Below, piece after piece: positions 11,301-21,383 of a DNA stretch of 64,000 nucleotides. The position numbers were made by a program, and so were the translations under genes. The notes beneath the pieces are model-generated. The model did not search any database and was not told the DNA's origin. It saw nothing but the letters and a program-made list of their open reading frames with translations. Within the stretch, counting starts at the first letter, position 1, and every line of letters begins with the position of its first letter. The stretch is from contig JAJQJQ010000024.1 in assembly GCA_028622995.1 (NCBI GenBank), positions 2,232,001-2,296,000 of the forward strand, given 5' to 3'. Source of the stretch: Panagrolaimus kolymaensis (taxonomy: Eukaryota > Nematoda > Chromadorea > Rhabditida > Panagrolaimidae).

Positions 11301-12571
11301 TCCTTCCTTTTATTTTCATTCTTTTGTAATTTTCCCATGAATCGTTTCCGAGCGACGCACGAACGAACTGACAATGAAAATTGTAGAGAAGGAGATGTAG
11401 AGAAGGAAAGTAATAAAAACTGAGTTAAAGGTTTTCATTTCCTTAATAATAAAACTGTTGAGAGATTTTTTATCAAAAAAAGATATTAAAAAAAGAATGG
11501 ATTATTTATTATTTGTTTCAATTGTTAGAAACAACTTTTATATAAACCAAATTTAATATTTAATAAAAACTGAAGATAGTTAAATTTATTAAGACAAACT
11601 GCAGAAGTTTCAAATAATGTTGAAGAACGAATGCTTCAAAAAAAAATTCAAAATTTATTAATTTTTTTTTAAACTGAATGTTTGGACAGAATACGGCTGA
11701 AAATTAAAAAATAAAACTGAAACGAACTTTGGAATACTACGTTCATAGAATAAAACTGCAATAAAGTAGTGTGAACCGAAAAAAAAAAGGATTTATTATT
11801 TATTAAAAAAATTAGAACTATTAAATATTTTTTTTAAACTGTTCAAAGACAATATTTGTTAAAAAAAATAAAAAATATATTTAAAAAAGTTAGAAGTGTC
11901 ATGTTGCAGAATAGTAAAACTGTAACCAATTATTTTCCATAAAAAAAATCCATTTTCATAAAATTAAGAATTGTTTATTTTTTAATTTTTTAAAACTGAG
12001 TGAATTGCTATTATCAGGGAAATTTTTTAAAAAGAATATATAAAAAAACTGTTGATCCAAACAATGCAAGTCAACGAAATAAACTGTAACGAGGATGTTT
12101 GGTAAAAAAAGGGCAAAATTAAAAAAATTTAGAATTATTAAAAAAAAATTCAAACTGTTACCATCAAAAATCGATGGAAATTTTTTTATATAAAAAAACT
12201 GAGGTGAAATATCATTGTAAAATAATAAAACTCTACAAAGTTTCTGATCTAAAAAAAAGAGATTAAAATTAAAAGAAATTTAGTTAAAACGATTTTTTTA
12301 AATAAATAATTATCCCAACAACAAATTTTTTTAGGGAACCGATCAAGTCCCAATTTTATTAGTTGGAAATAAATGTGATTTAAATTCCCATCGACAAGTG
12401 AGAACAGAAGAAGGTTCACAATTAGCTGAATATTGGCATGCTCCATTTGCAGAATGTTCAGCCAAATCCGCTCATAATGTGAATAATGTATTTGCTGAAA
12501 TTGTACGAGAAATTAATTTTGTACAAAATAATCGAGCTAAACAACAAGGAGGATGTTGCTCAATTCAATGA
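8329..12571 (+). CDS. rap-2: Rap2-type Ras-family small GTPase
   Basis: Three phase-0 exons, 8329-8463, 8978-9154 and 12335-12571, encode 182 residues, the usual Rap2 length. All G motifs are present: GSGGVGKSA (P-loop, residues 10-18), the effector loop YDPTIEDFY (32-40), DTAGTEQ (57-63), NKCD (near 116) and ECSAKS (near 144). The tail CCSIQ ends in a CaaX box, so prenylation and membrane attachment are expected; Rap2 GTPases act in adhesion, cytoskeletal and kinase signalling at membranes. The start at 8329 gives the canonical [13 protein letters not shown]. Intron 1 (514 nt) and intron 2 (3.2 kb) are full of the sense-strand AAACTG motif, and intron 2 contains a Helitron-like insertion. 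Confidence 0.96.
10398..11395 (-). mobile_element. Non-autonomous Helitron in rap-2 intron 2
   Basis: Read on the minus strand, the 3' end has a 7-bp GC stem GCGGGCC/GGCCCGC with a GAA loop (10425-10409), 7 nt of spacer, then CTAG (10401-10398) followed by T. This is the same architecture, stem length and spacing as the end at 3070-3097. A plausible 5' end is TCTCCTTCTCTAC (from 11395), preceded by A. The interval is exactly the part of the intron lacking the AAACTG motif, which supports it being one insertion. Inside are degenerate GGATCCTT repeats (10930-11130) and no coding capacity. The 3' end is well supported, the 5' end less so. Confidence 0.68.
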
Positions 12572-15500
12572 ATGAAAAATTTAAAAAAAATTAATTAATT
12601 ATTATTTAAATGTTTCTTCTAAAAAAAATTATTAAAAATTACGGTATTTTTTTTTATTACTTTTCTTCTTTTTGCTCATTTTTAGCTTCCGTTTTTTTTT
12701 TGCGATGTTTTTTACTGTTTCTTTCTATTTTTGTCGGTAAGAGGCTTAGAGGAGGAGCAATGATGAGGGTAATTTTGGCAAATAATAGGCTTAAAACTGG
12801 AACGATAGACGAACGATGGAAATTTTGAGAACAAAAAATTAATCTAAAAACTGTATTCTAAAAAATAAGATTGAAAAAAATATTTTTCGTTGCTTAAAAC
12901 AAACTTTAAGGAAGCGTATTTTTTTTTCTTCTATCAGCGCTGTTCCAAATTAATAATTCCTTTTTAAAATAAGATTTATTTTTTGTATAAAACTGATTAA
13001 CGATGTGTGCAGTTGAGAACATTAATTTTTTCTTTCTTCATAAACCGTAAAAAAAAGGCGAAATGAATATTTTTCATTTTCGTGTTTTTTTTTATTGTTT
13101 CAAAAATATTTTTTAATAGAATTAAAATACTTCACCTGGCCTGGGTTCATTATTTTTACTTATTAAAACTGTTGAGTGCTTTTTAAATAGGAATTTAAAT
13201 TTATAATTCCTTTAAAAGATAAGGTTTTTTTTGTTATAAAAACTGCGTAAGTGTTTCCTGGACGGATCATAGTTTTCATTTTTAAACAGTTAAGCATTTA
13301 ATTATTTTTAAAATTTCCGAATGCGTAGTTTACAGAAATTACAATTTTTAAACTGGGAAAAATATTCGTTTCAGGCTTTAGTGCCATTGTTTTGGTAATT
13401 AAAAAATAAACTGCAAACATATTTTAAAAACTTGATTTTTTCTCTCCAAAAACCTTTCTCACCATCTTTGCCATCATCCATACTCTCTTCCCCAAAACAT
13501 AAAAAGCTTAAAATCCAAAACATAGCTTTTGATTCTCTGTTTTTTTCCAAAACTGACAAAAATAAAGAATAATTTGCAAAAAATCCATTATTTTTTTCTG
13601 ACTTTTTTCTAAACAAAAAAAAACTATAATTAAATACGTGTTGATCGGGTATAACTCAGCGTTTATTTTATTTTTCTCTCTTTCTTTATTTTTTTTTTAT
13701 TAAATTGCAACCAAAAGTGCTGTACCTTATTATTATTTTTTGTTATTGTTTTTTTCTTATTTCTTTTAATTGTGCCGTGGAAGCAAATTTTTTTTTTTCA
13801 TTATTTAATTTTTATTGTTTTTCTTCATAAAAAAAACTTTTATATTGTATTGTATTTTTTTCTTCTTATTCTCAAAGTGTGCTGCCATTTGGTTTTTATA
13901 TATGAAAAAAAAAAAAATAATACTATTAAAATAAATGGTTTATAATTAATAATTTTTTAAAACTGCGTTGAAAGTGGTGATAAGTTGTAAATTTTGGAAT
14001 ATTATTAAAACTGGTTTTTGAAATAAAGACACCAAATCTAACTATGCTTTAGAATTAGAAAAAATACTGAACTTTTTTTGGTTATCAATGAAATCGATTC
14101 AAAACTGTTTCGCATAATTTTTGTATTACAAAAAAAAAACTGCGTTAGAAATTGGTTTAAAAGTTTTGTTAAAAATAAAGTTTAATTTGAAGCCAAATTG
14201 GCAAATATAAAAACTAAATAAAAAAATAATTCAAAACAAGCTTCTTCAAGTTCTTTTCTTACCAAATTTAATTTAAATATTGGAGAGTTATAACTGTCAT
14301 TGACACACGTGGGCAGCTGGTTGCGACAAAAAAAATTTTGGGGCACGAAGCACGATATACCAAAGGGTCCACCGTGTTGATTTTTTAAAAAAATAATTTG
14401 GGAAAATTTCATTCTTACCACATCGAAATATTTTTTCTATTAGATTTTCAAAATTTTGAGGCACGAAGCTCCAAAAATTGAGGCACGGAGCACGAAGCAG
14501 GGTGCGATAATCGCACCCAATCGCACCCCGTGCCCACGTGTGGTCATTGAAATTTTTTGCAATGTAATGAAAGCAAAAAAAATTTAATTTTATTAAAAAA
14601 AGATTTAAAACTGTGTTGTTATGCAGCGAATGGTTTCAATGGCAAAAAAATATTTGTGTAGCATATAAAACTGAACTTTCTTATTTTTTTACATACAAAA
14701 AACAATGTTTTTTAACAAATTTTTAGAATGATAAATGCCCCAATATAGATATTAGCGTCACTTTAAATTTTGACTTCTGCTTTAAAAAAATTGTAAACTG
14801 TTCATGATTCAAAATGATGGATAAATGAGCGAAAAAATAAAAGCAAAAATAAAACTGTAACTTCTTTTTTTTTATGATAAAAACTGTTTGTTGATTTACA
14901 TAATATAATTTAGTATTAACTGTTACGGATAGATTGAAATGGATGAAATAAAATTAAACTTTGTTAATTTTATTATTCACATAAAAAAATAGTTTAAAAC
15001 TGAATTGCAGATGAAAGCAAATGAAGCTAAAAAGAAAACATAAAAAGCGGACACATTTTTTATTTTAGAAAACTGTATTCTTAAACATAATTTCGTGAAA
15101 AATCATTCAAAGATTTATTAAACTGTTTGTGAAGTTTCAAAATCTTTGGAAGAGATTTTATCCATTTTTTTTTGCCGTGAATATTAAAATATTAAAATCA
15201 TAAAAAATTTTGGTTAAAAACTGCGCTCAAAAAATGTGGCGCATCACAAACAAATAATTCTTCGCACTAATTGGCGAGGGAAGATAAAGTGGGTAAAAAA
15301 CTGTAATCGCATCTGCAGCATCACTAAATTACAATTTACTTTTTAAAAATTTTCAGAATATTGCAACAACAAAAAACTGAGTCATCCATTCTTTAATATC
15401 TTCATCTTATTCTCAATAAGAAAAAAAATAAAACAACAATAAAGCAAAATAAATACTTAAATTTCTTTTACCTTTCTCTCTTATAAACTGACAAACACTA

Positions 15501-16118
15501 AATAGGAAAATTCAAAAAGCATCATTTAAAAAAAACTGTTCATTGGAAGAAAAGCAGAAAACGAAAAAGTTCACAAAACGTTAAGCGAGCCAGTGAAAAG
15601 ATAAAAGGGACTCAAAAAACTGTAATAAATAATCCTTATTTATCAAAGAAATGAAAGCGCATTAAACTTTGTCCTTTTACACTTGACAATATGTACCTCG
15701 CCTTTCGTAATACCAATTAGTAGTCATCATCAAAATGCATTAAGACAATCACACAAATGCATGCTTTTAAACCACACTTTTTTTAAACTAAAATCTTGTC
15801 GAAAATAATGAAGCATCCATGTCAACGAAGATAGCTAATACCTGTCGCGTTTGAACATTCCAATTCTCATAGCTTACACAAAAACAATATTCGAATGGGC
15901 TAAAAGTATGGTTCACCAAATCCAAAAGCATCGGGTATAAGCAAGCATAAGATCGCACTTGCAACAAACAAGCAGCTCACTGGATAAGTCAAATCGCCTC
16001 ATACAAACTAAACTCTCTAAATCCAAAATTCTTTGATGAGAAAATACAATAATACAAACAACATTTATTAACTTTATTATTATTATTACATAAATACAAT
16101 ACAAAAACATATTAAAAA
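12572..16118. other. Intergenic region, rap-2 to TRPC gene (tail to tail)
   Basis: No gene is supported. To about 15.62 kb it is plus-oriented AAACTG array with one MITE (14304-14542) and T-rich stretches near 13.65-13.9 kb; 15.65-16.1 kb is ordinary AT-rich DNA without the motif. Confidence 0.6.
14304..14542. mobile_element. hAT-like MITE, 239 bp, 8-bp target duplication
   Basis: The ends are the 12-bp inverted repeats CACACGTGGGCA and TGCCCACGTGTG. Both are flanked by the same 8 bp, GTCATTGA (14296-14303 and 14543-14550), the target-site length of hAT elements. The interior has repeated GGGCACGAAGCACGA and GGTGCGAT/ATCGCACC pieces and no coding capacity. Confidence 0.85.
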
Positions 16119-19100
16119 TTAACCCTTATGATTTACAATTATACTTTGACGTTTAAATAAAACATTTTTCGGTTGATTCAAAAATGACATAAGTGGACGT
16201 CCTTCTTTCTTGCTTTTCGTGTCAGCATCAATATTCTGGATTGTTCGATAATGATAAAACTTTGTGGTATGATAGCGACGGAATATGTTGATGAGAACTT
16301 TCTAAAACAAAGAAAAAATTAGAAATGGTTTTCTTTTATCATAAAAATTAACTAACCTGGTATTCATGATTAGGATTGATGATTTTGCTTTCTGCAATCA
16401 GCTCTTTGGAAATAAGAAGATCCTGAAAAATGAACGATGAAACAAGATTTGAAACATAAATAGCGTTTAATAAACAACCAAGAAATAAACAAGAACTTAC
16501 TGGCCAAATAACAGTATATTTCTTTGAACACAGCTTTCGTATATTTGAGGTTAAAAGAAAGATGAGATTGAAAGGTGGTGGAACAGATGCAGATTCTTCA
16601 AAAAACTCAAAATATATGTGAGCTCGAGTAAATTTCCATTCGACATCTTCATTATCAAGAACTTCATCAGCTTTCTTTACCATCAAAGATATCATTAAAT
16701 TGAGAAGAGTAATGACCGTAACGACGTAATATAATGCGACCAATAATTCGCTTGCTATTGATGTAACAAAGTGTTCAGTTGGTTGATTGGAAGGTCCAGC
16801 ATTTCCGACGACTGTTGCATAATCCGTATAGTGTAAGTAACCAAAGAAGCCCCAAAAGAGTGAACGAACTGATGAGATTATACTGAAAAAGAAAACCAAA
16901 AGATTAATCCATTGTAAAACTTTTTAAAAGTATCAAAAAGACATGCAAAAACTAAACAACCAAATCAACAAAGAAGAACTTACTCAGCAAATGATGAAGT
17001 CATATTTTTGGCATTTCCTGAATCAATTTCTGCTGCTTTATCGTATGGTTGTAGCATCGTACAAATTCCAAGACCAAATGAGGCGATGACAATGGCCATA
17101 ATTGCAAAATAGTTGAATATTTGTCCAACACATCGACCAATTGAAATCTAAAAATAAACATATCAATAAACATAATAGTAAGGTGAGACAACAATAAACA
17201 AAACTTACAATAGTAGAGCCAAAGTTACGATGAAGTTGAATGAAATAAAACAATCTCCAAAATGCCATAGAACATGCCGAACCAAAGAAAATTTCAAATA
17301 GTATGGATGGATCATATGCAATCTAAAAGCAAAAGATAAGTTTTCATTCTCCTTTTTCAATGGTTTCTTTTATAAGAAGCTTCAAGCAAAAACAACAACA
17401 TACCCAGTGTTTCCGAAGCAATCCATCTGGCACAGGACTCATCTTTGCTGCACCCCAACATATGAACGCAACAACAAAAATATACAGTAACACAAAATCA
17501 AAGCTAAAAAACTGCCATGAATGAATGCATAATTTGGAAAAGATAAAGCTTACTATCTCCACCATAGTTGAAAGTATTTTGATATTCCACGACGAGAAAA
17601 TTCCAAGAATTCGGCGATAATTTGCCCCAAAATATAAACAAATATGTAAATTTCTATGATAAGTTCAGCACGAGCACCAGGAGAATTTCGTTTCACATAC
17701 CGTAAGATTGATATTAAAAATATGAATACGAGATAACTTGTTGTGTAACTGAGATACCTAAAACAGTAAAAAATGAGAAAGGAAGATAAAGCTATTGAAT
17801 ACATAAAGACTGAATCAAGAAGCTAGCTTACCGAGCATAAGGAATTTCAAATGATTTAACAAAGAATCCACCAGAAATTGCATGTAAGAGAGCTAATATT
17901 GGATAAAATAAAGTATGTCGAATGAATCTTCCAATATCCCGAGGAATATTTCCATGTCCTTCTGCCCATGAACCAAGCCATCTCGCACGAAGAGAAATTT
18001 GCACATTCATGTGTGAGAGAAGCTAAAAAAAGAAACGTTTGACTAACGAGTAGTGATGGATGATGTAAACATACAGGTTTCATATGAGCATCTAAAGCAA
18101 GTCGAACTCTTGGAAATGTTGCTTCACATTCAGATAATGTCGCACCTTCTTTTTGTGATAAAACACAGTCTATTTCTTCCACCGATCGACATTGTTGAAT
18201 GAAATCACCAGAAAAATGTTGAACTTTTGCGATCATTTGTGAGTAAATTTCCTGAAAAAATAACAAGGGTTAAAGCCACGATCAAATACTTAATGGCAAA
18301 AAGAAACATACAGCATGTTCATCATCATATTTCTTACAAACTTTCAAATCTTCTGCAAGATCAATAGCAGCTAAAAGTGGATCACGTGTTGCTAACCATA
18401 AGAATGCTTCACTTGTTAGAGCTCGATATGTATCCAATCTATGATGTCGACCAAGTATCGGTTGAGCTGCTTTCAAACATGTATGACATACGCCTGGAAG
18501 ATGACAAGTTAATAAAATGTTATACAAGAGCAAAAGACAATCTTACAATCTGGACGATGTGGAAGTACAATTTGATGATTTCGAATAAGTAAGCATTCAA
18601 CGATGGCATAATTATTACATAAACATGCAAGCATTAATGGTGTAATGTATGCTGCAAATGCATCAGATCTCCAACAACCAGCTTTTTCTTCACCAGGAAA
18701 TTCAGCGAATAATTGAAGAATGAATTCCACCAATGGACGACTTCCAATAAGAATTGATGTGAGTAGTGCTTCCTTCAATGGTTCGGATGATTTTCGATCA
18801 CAGATGAGTTCGGTTAAATGTTCAACAATTGGTTCCTAAAAATGGATAATAATGTATTAAAAGCAATATAACAATGAAAGATGGTGGCAAAAAGTGATAC
18901 ACGAAGCGTTATTTAACTTATCGATGATTGGCATCCATGTACATAGATAACTCGCTATGTTGCGTATGCTTAACGTTCGTTAGGTTTCATATTTACTAAT
19001 TAAACATGAGAAATGAGTTGTCTAAGACATTACAAGAAAAATGTTTACTACTGAAAGCTTTTAATTTAGCTACCAATGAATAATAACAGTCAAAGTAACA

Positions 19101-19519
19101 AACAAACAAAAAAGTAAAATTAAAGATGAAGCAAATGTCGCACTACAAGGTTTATCTCCACCATCTGGTTGCTAAGGTTGTGTTAAGTAATAATATAAGA
19201 AGAACTATGTAAATATGATTGAGAGAAAGGTGCATAAAAACCCACAAATAACAAAACCAAAATGAAAAGCATAAAAAGTTAAACTTACATTATCTTCTTC
19301 ATTAATTAATTTTTCAATAAAATATTGAACATTTGGTTGATCATTGGATAAAACATGTTCACGAAATTCTCTCATCAATGCAATAATGCTTCTTCCAAGG
19401 AACCATTTGGGAATACCTTCTCCACCTTCATCTTTACCACCAGTAGAAATATGAAATTTTTTGAGAATGCTATGATGATGCATTGCCGTTGCAGCAGAAC
19501 TATGTTGTTGACATGCCAT
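16119..19519 (-). CDS. TRPC-type transient receptor potential channel
   Basis: Twelve exons, all GT-AG and in phase, encode 760 residues: 19519-19289, 18835-18547, 18493-18312, 18251-18075, 18022-17832, 17757-17554, 17503-17404, 17322-17209, 17147-16984, 16882-16501, 16422-16357 and 16301-16119. The N-terminal half has ankyrin-like segments (TPLMLACLCNNYAIVECLL) and a TRP_2-type linker with a cysteine cluster (CVCHTC). Six hydrophobic segments follow. The last exons have a pore-region stretch (RSLFWGFFGYLHY), S6 (TVITLLNLMISLM) and the TRP-box-like EWKFTRAHIY. This is a non-selective cation channel of the trp-1/trp-2 kind in nematodes; I do not assign the orthologue. Introns are short and carry essentially no AACTG arrays, unlike neighbouring genes. 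It is divergent from the small gene at 19846. Confidence 0.93.
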
Positions 19520-19845
19520 TGTGGTCGTCGTCGATGTTCAAAAAAGTGAAGAATGAAAAAAATGGAAGAAGGAAGAACGAAGAAACTAAAAAAATGTTTG
19601 ATGCAAATTTTTTGAAAGACACGAAAGAAAAAAAATGCGGGCATTGTTGGTTTGCGTTCAAAGACAGCGTTTTTTTTGTTTGTTTGTTGTTTGTTTGCAA
19701 AAAGCAATGACATTTTTGGACATTGAATTTTCTGTCATTTCTTGGTTAGTAAATTTCATCATCACAAAATCTTTTGCTCAAGTCTATCAATTTTTTATCG
19801 TCCACTTTTAAAGAAACGTTTTTTGCTTGTTTGGTTTGAATTACG

Positions 19846-20248
19846 ATGGGTTTCAATTATGCTACTATATTAACTTGTGGAATTATGATTGCTATGTAAG
19901 TTTAACTTTTTTTTTGGGATCTTTAAACTGATACGAATTAAACTTCCATGTTTTTTTAAAAGACATTTTCGAATTTCGAGTTTTTATTTTTTAAACTGTC
20001 TGTGATGGTTATTGCCAAGGAATAGGACACATAATTAAACATTTTTAAACTGAATTGATTTGTTGCTTATTTCCTATGATTTTAATGTTACATTTTTTTC
20101 CAGCTCATCTGTATTTCTCTTATTTGCACTTGGATTTGGACTATATCAAAAATTTTCTTACAAAGCTGCTTCAAAAAAATGGTCTGAAACTAATCGAAGG
20201 ATGAAACAAGAAAAGAAATCAATGAATGCAATAAAAATGAAAAAATGA
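19846..20248 (+). CDS. Small single-span membrane protein, 64 aa, unrecognised
   Basis: Two exons, 19846-19895 and 20104-20248, join in phase (AT|C) to give 64 residues. A hydrophobic run from about residue 5 to 30 (ATILTCGIMIAI, then SSVFLLFALGFGLY) may form one long or two short membrane passes. It is followed by a strongly basic tail (KAASKKWSETNRRMKQEKK). I do not recognise the family; size and layout suggest an organelle or secretory-pathway accessory subunit, which is only an inference. The 208-nt intron contains three plus-strand TTTAAACTG motifs. The start lies 326 bp from the start of the divergent TRPC gene, so a shared promoter region is possible. Confidence 0.75.
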
Positions 20249-21070
20249 ATTTATGTATGTATGTTTAATAATTTCATTGATATGTTTTTTGATTTTGTAA
20301 TAAAAGGAATTGTTTAAAACTTTTTTGTTGTGTTGTTGTTTAACTACCAATTTTGTTGCTAGCTAATTTTATCGATTCGAGAAGGTCAAAAACTGCTATT
20401 TGTGGTTTTGGAAGGAAAGCATTTTTAAATTAGATGGATGATGGATTTGATATTTAGGTATTGCTTTTTAAAACTGGAGAGTCGGGTAATAAACTGAGTT
20501 TGATATTTGCACCATCAAAATTTTGTTATTTTTTTTAACTGCCATTCGAGCTTTTTTGTTGGATTGAGAAAAGTAAAAACTGAACTGTTGTTTAACGTTG
20601 TTTGGAACTCAAACTTTATAAACTTTTAACATAAACTGTTTGTTATTTATCGTTATATGTGTGGAGATTTATTACCAATTTTAAGTTTTTTTAGTTGTGA
20701 TCATTAATAACTGAAGCAGCAAATTACGAATTGGAGCTCATTAAGCGTTTGTTATATTAAGGAGATTAAAAAACTGAAGACCATTTTTTTGTATTAACTC
20801 TAGTTTCACATTATTTTGGATTATTTTTTAAAAAGTTTTTTTGTATTAACTGTTATAGCGTGTTTAAATTTTTTTTATAGTAATTAAAAACTGTAGCAGT
20901 AAGGTAAAGTGTTTCAGCACCTTTAACTCGGAATTAGTTAAACCAAAAACTGTTTATTCAGACGCTTAATTGCTTCATGACTTATTTTTTAAAAAACTGT
21001 CAAAATTTTCCATTTTTTGCACCAAGTTTCCAAATTTTTTGTTTGTAGTTGTCAATAACTGATACAACAA
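19896..21070 (+). repeat. AAACTG motif array, plus-oriented
   Basis: Three copies lie in the intron of the small membrane gene (near 19923, 19994 and 20046), and more at about 20380-21065 between that gene and the CTLD/CUB gene. All are AAACTG or TAACTG on the plus strand, each with about 20-30 nt of mixed sequence after the motif. Confidence 0.8.
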
Positions 21071-21383
21071 TGAAACAATTCATAGTTGTCACATGTAGCC
21101 GAAGAATTCCACAAAGCAAATTATGGATTTATTGCTTTGTTGTTTACACCTAACAACCATTTTTAATTATAAGTAATAAAACACTAAAAATCCCATTATT
21201 TTATGAGATAGAAAATTTTATAGTCTGTTTTTTTTGGGTGTTGGTACGCTGACTGAATTGGTGTGTTATAAGCTGATAAAAAAGAAAAATCACACATTTT
21301 TAAGAATTCTTTCTTTTCTTTTTTTACTTTTTTTGTTGTTAAAACTGCGAACAACTTTTCTTAGTTGTTGTTGTTGGAAAAAA

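Larger units (their letters stand above)
8464..15640 (+). repeat. AAACTG motif array, plus-oriented (rap-2 introns and 3' flank)
   Basis: Both rap-2 introns and the 3 kb downstream of its stop contain T-run/A-run followed by AAACTG (or TAACTG) on the plus strand: about 11 copies in the 514-nt first intron, about 30 in the part of intron 2 outside the Helitron, and many more at 12780-15620. The reverse complement CAGTTT is rare. The exons, the insertion at 10398-11395 and the MITE at 14304-14542 are free of it. At 25% GC a given six-mer of this composition is expected about once per 3 kb. Confidence 0.88.
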
